A DNA stretch of 64,000 nt from Carnobacterium alterfunditum DSM 5972 (GCF_000744115.1 NZ_JQLG01000004.1:2020190-2084189), one strand, 5' to 3'; positions 37,388 to 48,624 are shown, counted from the stretch's first letter. The notes: generated by a model from the letters alone, not told the origin. A program made the numbers and translations.

Positions 37388-38428
37388 GTGAACTTTGTAT
37401 CAGAATTAGCAAAGATAAAAAATGGGACTATTGCCCGTATTTATGTGGTACTAGGAACAGAGTCGTACTTAGCAAATGTAGCTAGGAAAACGCTACTTGA
37501 TTCTTTATTAAAAACAGAAGAAATAGAACTGAACTATGGTGCATACGATATGGAAGAAATATCTATCGGCACAGCCTTAGAAGATGCAGAATCTATTCCA
37601 TTTTTTGGCGACCGACGCGTTGTCTTTGTGGATAGGCCTTTTTTCTTAACAGGTGAAAAAACAAAATCAAAGTTAGAGCATGATTTGAAATGGTTAGAGA
37701 ATTACTTAACTCATCCTTCTGAGTCAACCACACTTGTATTTTTTGCTCCATATGAAAAATTAGATGAGCGTAAAAAAATAACTAAATTACTAAAAAAAAC
37801 AGCCACAATACTCGAAGTTAATGCCTTGTCAGAAAAAGAGATGCGTAAATATCTCAAGGATACGATTGCAAATGAAGAGTACCGTTATTCTCCAGAAGCG
37901 TTTGAATTATTTATTCAATTAACGGATGCTAAATTATCGGTAGCGATGGGAGAGTTACCGAAACTTTTTCTTTATGCACAGGACACTAAATTTATTACAA
38001 AGGAAGCTGTTCAAGAATTAGTAGCTAAATCGCTAGAACAAAATATTTTTGCGTTAAATGAATATGTCTTGAAAAAAAATGTAGGACAAGCGCTTAACTT
38101 ATATCAAGACCTGTTGTTGCAAAAAGAAGACCCAATCAAAATAAATGCAATCATGACTTCTCAATTTCGATTGTTGATCCAAGTTAAAATTTTAGAAAAA
38201 AAAGGCTATCAGCAAGGAGATATTGCTAAACAGTTAAAAACGCATCCTTACCGTGTGAAGCTAGCTGTTCAGCAGATGAGGAAAATTGAGGAATACGCAC
38301 TAGTTGAAGCTTATAACGGATTGATTGATGCTGAGTATCGTTTGAAAACAGGAAAAGGCGATAAAGAAATGCAGTTTGAACTATTTGTTCTGCAGTATGC
38401 ACAAAAAAAGGTCAGTAAAAGAACATAG
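37388..38428 (+). CDS. holA: DNA polymerase III subunit delta
   Basis: 346 residues; clamp-loader subunit that opens the sliding clamp. The N-terminal AAA+-like fold (IYVVLGTESYLANVARK) lacks a P-loop, as usual for delta, and the C-terminal collar domain includes LFVLQYAQKK. GTG 37388 is preceded by GCGGTGG; the longer frame reading upstream has no site. The location between comEC and rpsT is conserved in Firmicutes. Confidence 0.93.
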   Translation: MNFVSELAKIKNGTIARIYVVLGTESYLANVARKTLLDSLLKTEEIELNYGAYDMEEISIGTALEDAESIPFFGDRRVVFVDRPFFLTGEKTKSKLEHDLKWLENYLTHPSESTTLVFFAPYEKLDERKKITKLLKKTATILEVNALSEKEMRKYLKDTIANEEYRYSPEAFELFIQLTDAKLSVAMGELPKLFLYAQDTKFITKEAVQELVAKSLEQNIFALNEYVLKKNVGQALNLYQDLLLQKEDPIKINAIMTSQFRLLIQVKILEKKGYQQGDIAKQLKTHPYRVKLAVQQMRKIEEYALVEAYNGLIDAEYRLKTGKGDKEMQFELFVLQYAQKKVSKRT

Positions 38429-38579
38429 ATATAGGAATTTAAGATGCTATAGCTATCAAGTAAAAAAACTTTACACATTTTTATTGCATTGAGAGATATC
38501 TTTATGTATAATTGAGTTTGTTGAAACAACTGGAATAAACTATTTTAAGTTGTAAATAATTGAAAGTGGGGTGAATCAA

Positions 38580-38834
38580 ATGCCAAACATCGAAGCTGCA
38601 ATCAAACGTGTTCGTACTTCTGAGAAATCAGCTGCACAAAACAACGTTCAAAAAAGTTCAATGCGTACTGCTATAAAAAAATACGTTCAAGCTATTGAAG
38701 CAGGTAACGAAAACTCTGAACAATTACTTAAAGAAGCAATCAAATCAATTGACATGGCTGCATCTAAAGGATTGATTCATAAAAATAAAGCTAACCGTGA
38801 CAAATCTCGTTTATCTGCTAAATTAGTTAAATAA
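38580..38834 (+). CDS. rpsT: 30S ribosomal protein S20
   Basis: 84 residues, basic and helical ([40 protein letters not shown]), binding the 5' domain of 16S rRNA. ATG 38580 lies seven bases after GGGGTG. It has its own terminator. Confidence 0.97.
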   Translation: MPNIEAAIKRVRTSEKSAAQNNVQKSSMRTAIKKYVQAIEAGNENSEQLLKEAIKSIDMAASKGLIHKNKANRDKSRLSAKLVK

Positions 38835-38860
38835 GAGGTCATTGTTATAAAGAGTCATAA

Positions 38861-38904
38861 AAAAAGTAGTAAGGTCCTGATTAGTCAGGCCTTACTGCTT
38901 TTTT
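38861..38904 (+). terminator. Terminator of rpsT
   Basis: AGTAGTAAGG-TCCTGA against TCAGGCCTTACTGCTT with one bulged base, four-base loop, then T6. Confidence 0.9.
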
Positions 38905-39161
38905 ATTTTGAGTATTTCGAGCATCAAAAGAAAGACTATAGTATTTAGGGTACTATCACGATCTGTTAACTGAATGAAGAAGCTGATCGAGTTTCCGATA
39001 GTAATTAAAATAAATTTTTCAATTACTTATGTAACCTTTAGCTAATTAGTTGTAAGAACACATGTTCAATGATAAGATAATAGGGTAGAATTAAAAACGA
39101 TGTGTTTTACATTAGATAGGATCCGTTTTAGATTTAATAGAAGAGCAAGGAGGTACGTAAA
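38905..39161 (+). other. Intergenic region before uvrB
   Basis: About 250 bases without a gene. It should hold the uvrB promoter; GATAAGATAATAGGG near 39068 could contain a -10 box. No CGAAC-N4-GTTC SOS box is visible despite uvrB often being LexA-controlled. The ribosome binding site is AAGGAGG. Confidence 0.4.
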
Positions 39162-41156
39162 ATGCCAAAAGACCAATTTGAACTGGTTTCTAAATACCAG
39201 CCTAGTGGTGATCAGCCAGAAGCAATCAAAAAGTTAATTGCCGGTCTCGAAAAAGGTGAGAAAGAACAAACTTTATTAGGTGCCACAGGAACTGGGAAAA
39301 CATTTACGGTCTCAAATGTAATTAAAGAAGTAAATAGACCAACTTTAGTTATTGCGCATAATAAAACTTTAGCAGGTCAATTATATGGAGAATTCAAAGA
39401 GTTTTTCCCCGATAATGCTGTAGAATATTTTGTTAGTTACTATGATTACTATCAACCAGAGGCCTATGTTCCTTCAAGTGATACTTTTATTGAAAAAGAA
39501 TCAAGTGTCAATGATGAGATAGATAAATTACGTCATTCTGCTACAAGTTCTTTACTAGAAAGAAGAGACGTTATTGTAGTTGCTTCAGTTTCTTGTATTT
39601 ATGGTTTGGTCAATCCAAAAGATTACCGAGACCATGTGCTTTCTTTACGTGTAGGTACTGAAATGAACCGAGATGAAATGTTGCGTCGATTAGTTGATAT
39701 GCAATTTGAGCGTAATGATATCGATTTTCAGCGTGGACGATTTCGTGTTAGAGGGGACGTAGTAGAAATATTCTTAGCGTCGCGTGACAGCGAAGCGATA
39801 CGTGTAGAGTTCTTTGGTGATGAAATCGATCGTATCAGAGAAGTAGATGTTTTAACAGGTGAAGTTAAAGCTGATGTTCAACATGTCCCTATCTTTCCAG
39901 CAACTCACTTTGTAGCCAATGATGAACAAACAAGGTCAGCTATTAAAAATATTCAAGAAGAACTGGAACAACGATTAAAGGTTCTTCGTGCTGAAGATAA
40001 ATTAATTGAAGCACAACGGTTAGAGCAACGGACAAATTATGATTTGGAAATGCTATTAGAAATGGGTTATTGTTCAGGTATTGAAAATTATTCTAGGCAC
40101 ATGGATGGTCGTAAAACTGGAGAAGCGCCTTATACACTAATTGATTTCTTTCCAGATGATTTTCTAATTGTGATAGATGAGTCTCATATCACTATGTCTC
40201 AAATTAGAGGAATGTACAATGGCGATAGAGCTAGAAAAGAACAATTAATTGAATATGGATTCAGACTACCGAGTGCCTTAGATAATAGACCGCTTCGCTT
40301 GGAAGAGTTTGAGAAACATGTCAATCAAATTATGTACATTTCAGCAACGCCGGGACCATATGAATTGGAAAGAGCTCCAGAAGTGATCGAACAAATCATT
40401 CGTCCAACAGGATTGCTCGATCCAATCATAGAAGTACGTCCAATCAAAGGGCAAATTGATGATTTGATTGATGAGATAAATGAGCGTTCTGAAAAGAATG
40501 AGCGTGTCTTTATCACGACCTTAACTAAAAAAATGTCAGAAGATCTAACGGACTACTTAAAAGAAGTAGGGATCAAAGTTGCTTATCTACACAGTGAAAT
40601 AAAAACGCTTGAACGAACAGAGATTATTCGAAATCTGCGTTTAGGCGTATATGATGTGTTGATCGGTATCAACTTACTACGTGAAGGTATAGATGTACCA
40701 GAAGTATCATTGGTTATTATTCTAGACGCGGATAAAGAAGGATTTCTGAGAAGCGAACGCGCACTTGTTCAGACAATCGGACGAGCCGCACGTAATGAAA
40801 ATGGGAGAGTTATTATGTATGCAGATCGAATTACCGACTCCATGCGTGCAGCCATGTCAGAAACGGAAAGACGTCGTGAAACGCAAAAAGAGTATAACGA
40901 AAAATATGGTATTACTCCTAAAACAATCATCAAAGATATTCGCGATTTGATTTCAATCACCTCTGTGATAAAAGGAAAAGAAGACGGAGCATCAGGTATC
41001 GAGAATATCGCTAAAATGACTAGAGCACAGCGATTAGAAGTGATTGACGGTTTGGAAATAGAAATGAAACTAGCTGCAAAAGAATTAAACTTTGAAAAAG
41101 CGGCTAATTTGAGAGATATGGTATTAGAAATAACGGCTCAATATAAATTGAAATAA
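39162..41156 (+). CDS. uvrB: Excinuclease ABC subunit B
   Basis: 664 residues. DNA damage verification helicase of nucleotide excision repair. Walker A is [12 protein letters not shown] (about 38-49), and the beta-hairpin segment [12 protein letters not shown] (about 92-103) inserts between strands. Walker B DESH is seen in [10 protein letters not shown], with helicase motifs V and VI in [10 protein letters not shown] and QTIGRAARN. The C-terminal UvrC-binding domain ends [14 protein letters not shown]. Monocistronic. Confidence 0.97.
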   Translation: MPKDQFELVSKYQPSGDQPEAIKKLIAGLEKGEKEQTLLGATGTGKTFTVSNVIKEVNRPTLVIAHNKTLAGQLYGEFKEFFPDNAVEYFVSYYDYYQPEAYVPSSDTFIEKESSVNDEIDKLRHSATSSLLERRDVIVVASVSCIYGLVNPKDYRDHVLSLRVGTEMNRDEMLRRLVDMQFERNDIDFQRGRFRVRGDVVEIFLASRDSEAIRVEFFGDEIDRIREVDVLTGEVKADVQHVPIFPATHFVANDEQTRSAIKNIQEELEQRLKVLRAEDKLIEAQRLEQRTNYDLEMLLEMGYCSGIENYSRHMDGRKTGEAPYTLIDFFPDDFLIVIDESHITMSQIRGMYNGDRARKEQLIEYGFRLPSALDNRPLRLEEFEKHVNQIMYISATPGPYELERAPEVIEQIIRPTGLLDPIIEVRPIKGQIDDLIDEINERSEKNERVFITTLTKKMSEDLTDYLKEVGIKVAYLHSEIKTLERTEIIRNLRLGVYDVLIGINLLREGIDVPEVSLVIILDADKEGFLRSERALVQTIGRAARNENGRVIMYADRITDSMRAAMSETERRRETQKEYNEKYGITPKTIIKDIRDLISITSVIKGKEDGASGIENIAKMTRAQRLEVIDGLEIEMKLAAKELNFEKAANLRDMVLEITAQYKLK

Positions 41157-41177
41157 AATAATCTATCAAATAAAAAC

Positions 41178-41206
41178 TTGCATTTTACTATAAATTCTAG
41201 TAAGAT
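41178..41206 (+). promoter_or_regulatory. Promoter of rpsO
   Basis: TTGCAT (41178-41183), 17-base spacer, TAAGAT (41201-41206). Confidence 0.65.
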
Positions 41207-41214
41207 TTAAGAGT

Positions 41215-41301
41215 GTATTAAGCACAGACCTTCTACTTGGTAAAACGAATCACCAACGTCTACTCAGTAAGAGGAAAAATTGAGGAAAGAGGTGTTTAGA
41301 A
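41215..41301 (+). promoter_or_regulatory. Probable S15 autoregulatory leader of rpsO
   Basis: The ~85-base transcribed leader contains paired segments (for example CTTGGT with ACCAA, and GACCTTCTAC near GTCTACTC) ahead of AGGAAAGAGGTG. Firmicute rpsO leaders commonly fold into a structure bound by S15 that mimics its rRNA site. The assignment rests on location and folding potential only. Confidence 0.45.
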
Positions 41302-41571
41302 ATGTCAATTTCTAAAGAACGCAAAAATGAGATCATCAAGGAATACGCAATTCATGAAGGAGACACAGGTTCTCCCGAAGTACAAGTTGCTGTATTAACA
41401 GCTGAGATCAACCACTTAAACGAACACGCACGTGTTCACAAAAAAGACCACCATTCTTATCGTGGACTTATGAAAAAAATTGGTCACCGTCGTAACTTGC
41501 TTGCGTACTTACGCAATAAAGATATTACTCGTTACCGTGAATTGATTCAAAGATTAGGTCTACGTCGTTAA
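41302..41571 (+). CDS. rpsO: 30S ribosomal protein S15
   Basis: 89 residues, the usual length, with [20 protein letters not shown] and [20 protein letters not shown], residues that contact the 16S rRNA three-way junction. ATG follows AAAGAGGTG. A terminator separates it from pnp, although the two genes are adjacent as in most bacteria. Confidence 0.97.
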   Translation: MSISKERKNEIIKEYAIHEGDTGSPEVQVAVLTAEINHLNEHARVHKKDHHSYRGLMKKIGHRRNLLAYLRNKDITRYRELIQRLGLRR

Positions 41572-41589
41572 TTTTTCGTAGTCTATTTA

Positions 41590-41626
41590 GAAGCGAGGTT
41601 CTAAGGAATCTCGCTTCATTTTGTTT
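41590..41626 (+). terminator. Terminator between rpsO and pnp
   Basis: GAAGCGAGGTTC pairs with GAATCTCGCTTC (one G-U) around a four-base loop, followed by ATTTTGTTT. Confidence 0.8.
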
Positions 41627-41767
41627 GTAAAAGAAAAAGCTTTTTATTTTGTTGTCCATCCTACTATACAAATGTGAGTATTTAAATGAAATTGAATTTT
41701 GACATTTGTTTAGTAGTCTGTTTGGAAAAAACGAATAAAAGCTTCAAAAAAAGGAGAAATGCACACA

Positions 41768-43876
41768 ATGACAGAGAAACAAGTTTTTACTAAAGAATGG
41801 GCAGGACGTACATTAACAGTTGAGGTTGGGCAATTAGCAAAACAAGCTAATGGAGCGACTTTGATTCGCTATGATGATACTGTCGTGTTAACTGCAGCAG
41901 TAGCTAGTAAAAAAGCGAAAGATGTCGATTTCTTTCCTTTGACTGTAAATTACGATGAAAAAATGTATTCAATTGGTAAAATCCCGGGTGGGTTCATTAA
42001 AAGAGAAGCACGTCCAAGTGAAAATGCTACTTTAACGGCTCGATTAATTGACCGTCCAATTCGTCCAATGTTTGCAGAAGGATTTCGTAATGAAGTTCAA
42101 ATCACAAATACAGTCATGTCAGTAGACCGCAATTGTTCACCAACCTTTTCAGCAATGTTTGGTTCTTCTTTGTCACTTGCTATTTCTGACATTCCGTTTA
42201 ATGGTCCTATTGCAAGTGTTGATGTAGGTCGTGTAGATGGAGAATATATTATCAATCCAACTGTTGAACAAGAAGCATTATCTGACATTCATTTAACTGT
42301 TGCAGGCACAAAAGAGGCCATTAATATGGTTGAAAGTGGAGCCGCTGAAGTTTCTGAAGAAGATATGTTAGGTGCTTTGATGTTTGGGCATAGAGCGATC
42401 CAAGAATTAGTTGCTTTCCAAGAGGAAATTGTAGCTGTTGTTGGGAAAGAAAAAATGGTTATCCAATTGTTGCAGATCGATGAAGAGTTAGAAAAAGAAG
42501 TAAATGACGCTTTTCAAGCTAAGATGGTAGCAGCTATCCAAACAGAAGAAAAATTAGCTCGTGAAGAAAATATTGAAGATACTAAAGACGAAGCAAAGGC
42601 TTTTTATGAGGAAAAATATCAAGAAAATGCTGAAATTAAACGGATCAATAAAGAAGTAAAACAAATTGTTGAAGACATGGAAAAAAATGAAGTGCGCCGT
42701 TTAATTACAGTCGATAAAATCAGACCAGATGGTCGTAAAATCGATGAGATCCGTTCTTTAGCTTCAGAAATTGGGCTTTTACCAAGAGCACATGGATCCG
42801 GTTTGTTCACACGTGGACAAACGCAAGCCTTGTCTATAGCGACTCTAGCTCCATTAGGCGAACATCAAATTATTGATGGTCTTGGAGTTGAAAACAGCAA
42901 ACGATTTATCCATCATTACAATTTCCCACAGTATTCTGTTGGAAGTACCGGCCCCGCACGTGGACCAGGTCGTAGAGAAATTGGACATGGAGCATTAGGA
43001 GAACGCGCTTTATCACAAGTTATTCCAAGTGAAGAAGATTTCCCTTACATGATTCGCTTAGTTGCTGAAGTTCTTGAATCAAACGGTTCTTCATCGCAAG
43101 CAAGTATTTGTGCCGGAACATTAGCTTTAATGGATGCTGGTGTACCAATCAAGGCTCCTGTAGCTGGAATCGCAATGGGTCTTGTTAAAGAGGGCGAAAA
43201 TTATACTGTCTTAACTGATATTCAAGGATTAGAAGACCACTTAGGCGATATGGACTTTAAAGTAGCGGGTACAAGCAAGGGAATTACTGCTCTTCAAATG
43301 GACATCAAAATTGAAGGTATCACGGAACAAATTTTAGAAGAAGCATTAACGCAGGCTAAAAAAGCTAGAATGGAAATTCTGAATGAATTGACGTCTACAA
43401 TTGCTGAGCCGCATGAAGAATTAAGTGCATATGCTCCTAAAATTGAAATGATGCAAATCAAACCTGAAAAAATCAAAGTTGTTATTGGCCGCGGTGGCGA
43501 TCAAATCAATTCAATCATTGATGAAACCGGCGTTAAAATTGATATAGACCAAGAAGGAAATATCAGTATCGCATCTGAAGATGCATCAATGATCAAACGT
43601 GCCAAAGAAATTATTGATGAATTGACAAAAGACATTGAAGTTGGAAAAGTTTACTCAGGAAAAGTGAAACGAATTGAAAAATTTGGGGCATTTGTTGATA
43701 TTGCTAAAGGAAAAGATGGATTAGTCCATATTTCTGAATTAGCAAATGAACGTGTTGCCAAAGTCGAAGATGTTATCTCTCTAGGCGAACAATTTGATGT
43801 TAAAGTTATTGAAATCGATAAACAAGGAAGAATCAATCTTTCTCGTAAAGTGTTATTGGAAAGTGAAGAAAAATAA
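41768..43876 (+). CDS. pnp: Polynucleotide phosphorylase
   Basis: 702 residues; 3'-5' phosphorolytic exoribonuclease. Two RNase PH domains (first about 10-140; second with DGRKIDEIR about 320 and [18 protein letters not shown] about 398), a KH domain ([16 protein letters not shown], about 574-589) and an S1 domain ([20 protein letters not shown]) are in normal order. The start is taken as ATG 41768, eleven bases after AAGGAG; ATG 41759 is only two bases from the site. Confidence 0.96.
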   Translation: MTEKQVFTKEWAGRTLTVEVGQLAKQANGATLIRYDDTVVLTAAVASKKAKDVDFFPLTVNYDEKMYSIGKIPGGFIKREARPSENATLTARLIDRPIRPMFAEGFRNEVQITNTVMSVDRNCSPTFSAMFGSSLSLAISDIPFNGPIASVDVGRVDGEYIINPTVEQEALSDIHLTVAGTKEAINMVESGAAEVSEEDMLGALMFGHRAIQELVAFQEEIVAVVGKEKMVIQLLQIDEELEKEVNDAFQAKMVAAIQTEEKLAREENIEDTKDEAKAFYEEKYQENAEIKRINKEVKQIVEDMEKNEVRRLITVDKIRPDGRKIDEIRSLASEIGLLPRAHGSGLFTRGQTQALSIATLAPLGEHQIIDGLGVENSKRFIHHYNFPQYSVGSTGPARGPGRREIGHGALGERALSQVIPSEEDFPYMIRLVAEVLESNGSSSQASICAGTLALMDAGVPIKAPVAGIAMGLVKEGENYTVLTDIQGLEDHLGDMDFKVAGTSKGITALQMDIKIEGITEQILEEALTQAKKARMEILNELTSTIAEPHEELSAYAPKIEMMQIKPEKIKVVIGRGGDQINSIIDETGVKIDIDQEGNISIASEDASMIKRAKEIIDELTKDIEVGKVYSGKVKRIEKFGAFVDIAKGKDGLVHISELANERVAKVEDVISLGEQFDVKVIEIDKQGRINLSRKVLLESEEK

Positions 43877-43888
43877 AAAAGTAAATAG

Positions 43889-43929
43889 AAAAAAGAGCTC
43901 AATTTGAAAAAATTGGGCTCTTTTCTTTT
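43889..43929. terminator. Convergent terminator between pnp and the hydrolase gene
   Basis: AAAAGAGCTCAATTT pairs with AAATTGGGCTCTTTT, with T-rich flanks on both strands. It can serve both converging genes. Confidence 0.85.
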
Positions 43930-43932
43930 GAT

Positions 43933-44682
43933 TTAGTTTACTTCGATTGATTTTAGCCATTCCGTTAATAGTTTAACAGTTTCTTCTTGCTGTTCTTCAG
44001 GTAAGATGCTGGCAGGTTTATCGCCTTCTTGGTTTCCATAATCACCAAATCCGGCATGGTTTCCGCCTTTAATAGTATGAAACGAAGTGGAGTCAGGTAA
44101 GTAATCTTTCCCTGATTGATAAGCCTGATTATCAATCAGTCCATCATTAGAACCAATAATCGAGATAACTGATATAGGCAGATCATCTAGCCGATTTTTT
44201 TCATCGGTGTAGCTGGCCAATAAAAAAACACCCTTTAATTGTTTAGAACTTGATTGATTTGCAAACTGGCTAGCCATGACACCACCTAAGGAATGGCCAC
44301 CTATAACATAGTTTTCAATTTTTTCTTCAGCGATAATAGCACTCGCTTTATTTTTATCGGTAACAGCAAGGTTCAATGTATGTTTAACCAAATAAACAGG
44401 ATAACCTTTCGCGGCAAGCTTAGCCGCAATCGTGCTATAACTTTTTTCTTCTACTAGACCTCCTTGGTAAAATAGGATAGAAGTTTCCTGTTGATCATTC
44501 AATGGGTAAAAAATAATCGATTCTTGCGTTTCCTTGACTGTGTATTGATTGGTAGATCGAGCTTCTTTTAAAGCTTCACTTAAAGGCTGGTAAGTCTTGT
44601 TGTGCACTAAAAATAGACCACCTAAAAGAATCAGCACTAACAGAACTAAACTAGCAATTAAAATTTTGTATCTAGACTTCAT
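43933..44682 (-). CDS. Membrane-anchored alpha/beta hydrolase
   Basis: 249 residues from ATG 44682, five bases after AAAGGAG. One N-terminal membrane helix (about 7-26) presumably leaves the enzyme outside. The nucleophile elbow is VIGGHSLGGVMA (Ser about 127), the acid is likely in IIGSNDGLID, and the catalytic His in GGNHAGFGDYG (about 213). This matches the Abhydrolase_5-type family of predicted lipases/esterases. The substrate is unknown. Confidence 0.82.
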   Translation of the reverse strand: MKSRYKILIASLVLLVLILLGGLFLVHNKTYQPLSEALKEARSTNQYTVKETQESIIFYPLNDQQETSILFYQGGLVEEKSYSTIAAKLAAKGYPVYLVKHTLNLAVTDKNKASAIIAEEKIENYVIGGHSLGGVMASQFANQSSSKQLKGVFLLASYTDEKNRLDDLPISVISIIGSNDGLIDNQAYQSGKDYLPDSTSFHTIKGGNHAGFGDYGNQEGDKPASILPEEQQEETVKLLTEWLKSIEVN

Positions 44683-44811
44683 AAATGCTCCTTTCAAATT
44701 TATTTAAATGAGAGTATGTAAAAAAGTGTAGCATAATTTTGTTTTATTCGTTAGATAAATAAAACAAAAAAGAGCGAATAATCTACATTTGTATAAATTC
44801 CTTTGAAATTG

Positions 44812-44820
44812 TGCTAAAAT
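44812..44820 (+). promoter_or_regulatory. Extended -10 promoter before asd
   Basis: TGCTAAAAT matches the extended -10 consensus TGnTATAAT closely; no strong -35 box was found at 17 bases. The gap to asd is too short for a lysine riboswitch. Confidence 0.4.
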
Positions 44821-44889
44821 ATATATTGGGAGTACATGTGGTTAATAGATAAGATTAAAAAATGAAAATTGTAGTAGGAGAGATAAAAA

Positions 44890-45939
44890 ATGAATGGATA
44901 TACGATTGCAGTTGTGGGAGCAACTGGAGCGGTAGGAACAAAAATGATTCAAATGTTGGAACAAGCTACTTTTCCAATAAAAAGTGTGAAATTTTTAGCT
45001 TCTAAAAGATCTGCTGGAAAAAAGTTACTTTTTAAGGGTAAAGAAGTAGAAATTCAAGAAACAACAGCTAAATCTTTTGAAAATGTTGATATTGCATTAT
45101 TTAGTGCGGGCGGATCAATTTCAAAACAATTTGCTCCTGAAGCTGTAAAATGCGGTGCAGTTGTCATTGATAATACAAGCGCATATAGAATGGATCCAGA
45201 TGTTCCTTTAGTCGTTCCAGAAGTAAACGAAGAGGCTATCCGTTCTCACAAAGGGATCATAGCTAATCCAAACTGTTCTACTATACAATTAATGGTCGCA
45301 TTAGAACCTATTCGTAAGCAATATGGATTAGACCGTATCATCGTTTCGACTTATCAAGCAGTCAGCGGGGCAGGTATTTATGCGATTAACGAAATGAAAG
45401 AGCAAGCACAACACATGCTAAATGGTGAACCATATGAAGCAGCTATTTTACCATCGGGCGGGGATAAAAAACATTTTCCAATTGCTTTTAATGCTTTACC
45501 TCAAATTGATTTATTTGCTGAAGATGGCTATACATTTGAAGAGTTAAAAATGATCAATGAAACGAAAAAAATTATGGGTGATAACAAAATAAAAGTTTCT
45601 GCAACATGTGTTCGTATTCCAGTTGTTTCAGGGCATTCAGAATCCGTATACATTGAAGTGAAAGAAGATGGAACTAGCGTAACGGCTATCCAAGAAATTT
45701 TGAGAAATGCTCCTGGTGTAGTGCTTCAAGATGATCCAGCTAACCAAATTTATCCAACAGCCTTGGAAGCAGAAGGCAAGAAAGAAACTTTTGTTGGAAG
45801 AATACGAAAAGATAGAGACGAAGACAAAGGTTATCATATGTGGATCGTTTCTGATAACTTATTAAAGGGTGCAGCTTGGAATTCTGTTCAAATAGCTGAA
45901 AGTTTATACAAACTAGGATTGATCAAAGAAAGAAACTAA
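44890..45939 (+). CDS. asd: Aspartate-semialdehyde dehydrogenase
   Basis: 349 residues. It reduces aspartyl phosphate with NADPH for lysine, threonine and diaminopimelate synthesis. The NADP site is [14 protein letters not shown] (about 7-20), the catalytic Cys lies in NPNCSTIQ (about 131-138), and the His in the GHSESVY segment (about 251). ATG follows GTAGGAGAG. It heads asd-dapA-rnjB, an order shared with Bacillus apart from a missing aspartokinase gene. Confidence 0.96.
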   Translation: MNGYTIAVVGATGAVGTKMIQMLEQATFPIKSVKFLASKRSAGKKLLFKGKEVEIQETTAKSFENVDIALFSAGGSISKQFAPEAVKCGAVVIDNTSAYRMDPDVPLVVPEVNEEAIRSHKGIIANPNCSTIQLMVALEPIRKQYGLDRIIVSTYQAVSGAGIYAINEMKEQAQHMLNGEPYEAAILPSGGDKKHFPIAFNALPQIDLFAEDGYTFEELKMINETKKIMGDNKIKVSATCVRIPVVSGHSESVYIEVKEDGTSVTAIQEILRNAPGVVLQDDPANQIYPTALEAEGKKETFVGRIRKDRDEDKGYHMWIVSDNLLKGAAWNSVQIAESLYKLGLIKERN

Positions 45940-45971
45940 AAAAGTTAAATTTAAAACGAAGGGTGATTTTA

Positions 45972-46850
45972 ATGGATTTAAAAAAAGCTCGCATTATAAC
46001 AGCTATGACAACTCCATTTAATGAACAAGGATCGGTTGATTATGGGAAATTAGAAAAATTGATCGATTTCTTGCTTGAAAATGGAACCGAAGGATTAGTT
46101 GTGGGAGGAACAACTGGAGAATCTCCTACACTAGCTCATGAGGAAAAAGTAGCATTATATCGTAAAACAGTTGAACTAACAGCAGGACGTGTTCCAATCA
46201 TTGTCGGTACAGGATCATTTAATACGGCTGAAACGATTGCTTTTACAAAAGAGGTTGAAAACATTGCTGGCATCGATGCAGCACTAGTAGTGGTTCCCTA
46301 TTACAGTAAACCCAATCAAGCTGGTTTATACGCTCATTTTGAAGCGGTGGCGGCTAGTACAACCCTACCAATCATTATTTATAATGTTCCTGGTCGTACG
46401 AGTGTGTCTATTGATCCTGAGACGACGATCAAACTTTCCACTATTAAAAATATCATTGGTGTGAAAGAATGTTTAGGTCTAGATGCTGTAAGTGAAGAAA
46501 TCAAAAGAACTTCTGAAGATTTCTTAGTCTATACTGGTGAAGATGGAAATGCTTTTCCTGCAAAATGTATCGGGGCTACTGGTGTGATTTCTGTAGCTAG
46601 TCATGTTTTAGGGAATGAAATCTCTAAAATGTACGATTTTTTAGAAACAGGCTCTTTGGCTGAAGCGGCACAGATACACCGTGATTTGGTTCCAAAAATG
46701 AATAGTTTGTTCAGCGTCCCATCTCCGGCACCGGTTAAATTGGTACTAAATCATTTAGGAATTAATGTAGGCGGTGTAAGATTGCCGTTAGTGGCTTGTA
46801 CGAAAGAAGAAGAAGAAGTTATATTGAAATCATTAAATTTAAAAAAATAA
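45972..46850 (+). CDS. dapA: 4-Hydroxy-tetrahydrodipicolinate synthase
   Basis: 292 residues, TIM barrel. It condenses aspartate semialdehyde with pyruvate for diaminopimelate and lysine. It shows GGTTGESPTL (about 45-54), YNVPGRTS (Tyr about 134), and the Schiff-base Lys in IGVKECLG (about 162). The start is ATG 45972, eight bases after GAAGGG. 32 bases separate it from asd. Confidence 0.96.
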   Translation: MDLKKARIITAMTTPFNEQGSVDYGKLEKLIDFLLENGTEGLVVGGTTGESPTLAHEEKVALYRKTVELTAGRVPIIVGTGSFNTAETIAFTKEVENIAGIDAALVVVPYYSKPNQAGLYAHFEAVAASTTLPIIIYNVPGRTSVSIDPETTIKLSTIKNIIGVKECLGLDAVSEEIKRTSEDFLVYTGEDGNAFPAKCIGATGVISVASHVLGNEISKMYDFLETGSLAEAAQIHRDLVPKMNSLFSVPSPAPVKLVLNHLGINVGGVRLPLVACTKEEEEVILKSLNLKK

Positions 46851-46883
46851 AAATAATAAATTGAAAGTAAGAGAGGTGAAGAA

Positions 46884-48563
46884 ATGAGTACAATAAAAAT
46901 TATCCCACTAGGTGGCGTGCGCGAAAATGGAAAAAATATGTATGCTGTTGAAGTGGACGAAGACATATTCGTTTTAGACTGTGGATTGATGTATCCTGAA
47001 ACAGAATTACTAGGAATAGATGTAGTCATTCCTGACTTTAGTTATTTAGAAGAAAATAGAAATCGTGTTACTGGAGTATTTCTAACACATGGACATGAAG
47101 ACGCAATTGGAGCATTGCCTTATTTTCTTCAAAAATTTGATGTTCCCGTATTTGGAACTGAACTAACGATAGCATTTGCAAAGTTATTTGTTGAAAAAGA
47201 TAGTCAAGTAAGTACATTTGATGACTACCACATTATTGATGAAAATACTGAGATAGAATTTGGTGATGTAATTGCCAGTTTCTTCAGAACAACCCATACT
47301 ATTCCTGATTCTGTTGGGATAGCTCTTAAAACAACTGAAGGAAGCATCGTTTATACAGGCGATTTTAAATTCGACCAAAGTGCTAAACCAATGTACCAAA
47401 GTAATTTATCCCGTATTGCTGATATCGGAAAAGACAATGTTTTAGCATTATTAAGCGATTCAAGCGAAGCTGAAAGTCCGGTTGAGAATATAAGTGATTT
47501 GAAAGTAGCAGAAGAAGTATTGGATACATTCCAAAATGCTAACGGCCGTATCATTGTTGCAAGCGTAGCGAGCAATATTTTGCGTATTCAACAAGTATTA
47601 GACGCTGCTCAAAAATCGCATAAAAAGATTTTTATCACTGGGAGTAATCTTGAAAAAATCGTTCAAATTGCAATGCAGTTGAATAAGCTTCAATTGCCAA
47701 GTGAAGATCTAATCGTCCCTGTAGCAGACATTGAAAAATACGATGATCAACAGATAGTTGTTTTGGAAACAGGAGCTACTGGTGAGCCTATTAAGACCTT
47801 ATCGCGCATGGCGAAAGGGAAGCACACTCAAGTGAATATAAAAGAGGGCGACTTAGTTTATATCGTAACAAGCCCATCAACTGCAATGGAAGTAACCGTT
47901 GCCCAAACAGAAAATTTGATTTATCGAGCAGGCGGAACGGTAAAACATATTTCAGATAATTTGAAAGCATCTGGTCATGCTACTCCTAATGATTTAAAAT
48001 TAATGATCAACTTGATCAAACCAACTTATTTCATTCCGGTTCAAGGACAATATCGTATGCTTTCTGCACACGCAAAACTTGCACATGAAGTAGGAATGTC
48101 ATACAAAAATATTTTTATTCCAGGTAAAGGCGACATCATGGAATACAAAAATAACCGTATGCATGTAGCAGGTCAAGTGACTGTTGGTAATACGATGGTC
48201 GATGGTATTGGAATAGGCGATATTGGGAATATTGTTTTACGCGATCGTAAATTGCTATCAGAAGATGGTATATTCGTAGCGGTAGTTACTATTAATCGCA
48301 GAAAGAGTAAAATTATCTCAGGTCCTGAAGTTATGACTAGAGGGTTTGTATATGTTAAAGATAATACTGATTTAGTCAATCAAAGCAATGAGATTATTAG
48401 AAAAGTAGTCGAAGAGAATTTAAGCCGAAAAGAATTTGAATGGAGTCGTCTCAAACAAGAAATTAGAGATGCTTTAAATAAACATCTTTTTGAACAAACA
48501 CGTAGACGTCCAGTTATTCTACCAATTATTATGGAAACAAGTTCACGTAACCGCAGAAATTAA
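46884..48563 (+). CDS. rnjB: Ribonuclease J2
   Basis: 559 residues, beta-CASP metallo-beta-lactamase nuclease in mRNA decay and rRNA maturation, usually complexed with RNase J1. The metal motif reads THGHEDAIGAL (about 72-82), with Ala where RNase J1 has His, as in Bacillus RNase J2. The C-terminal domain serves dimerisation. Its position behind dapA also fits rnjB. ATG follows AGAGAGGTG. Confidence 0.9.
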   Translation: MSTIKIIPLGGVRENGKNMYAVEVDEDIFVLDCGLMYPETELLGIDVVIPDFSYLEENRNRVTGVFLTHGHEDAIGALPYFLQKFDVPVFGTELTIAFAKLFVEKDSQVSTFDDYHIIDENTEIEFGDVIASFFRTTHTIPDSVGIALKTTEGSIVYTGDFKFDQSAKPMYQSNLSRIADIGKDNVLALLSDSSEAESPVENISDLKVAEEVLDTFQNANGRIIVASVASNILRIQQVLDAAQKSHKKIFITGSNLEKIVQIAMQLNKLQLPSEDLIVPVADIEKYDDQQIVVLETGATGEPIKTLSRMAKGKHTQVNIKEGDLVYIVTSPSTAMEVTVAQTENLIYRAGGTVKHISDNLKASGHATPNDLKLMINLIKPTYFIPVQGQYRMLSAHAKLAHEVGMSYKNIFIPGKGDIMEYKNNRMHVAGQVTVGNTMVDGIGIGDIGNIVLRDRKLLSEDGIFVAVVTINRRKSKIISGPEVMTRGFVYVKDNTDLVNQSNEIIRKVVEENLSRKEFEWSRLKQEIRDALNKHLFEQTRRRPVILPIIMETSSRNRRN

Positions 48564-48570
48564 TTAGACG

Positions 48571-48612
48571 AAAAAACTCTCATTTCCTTTAAAAGGAAAT
48601 GAGAGTTTTTTT
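48571..48612 (+). terminator. Terminator of asd-dapA-rnjB
   Basis: AAAAAACTCTCATTTCCTTT pairs almost perfectly with the following AAAAGGAAATGAGAGTTTTT, ending in T7. Confidence 0.93.
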
Positions 48613-48624
48613 GTTAGGTGGCAG

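Noticed and set aside
38905-39161. Possible SOS box for uvrB
   Set aside because: I looked for CGAAC-N4-GTTC in the upstream region and found no acceptable match.
44700-44889. Possible lysine riboswitch before asd
   Set aside because: After the promoter fewer than 70 bases remain before the gene, and no lysine-element motifs are present.
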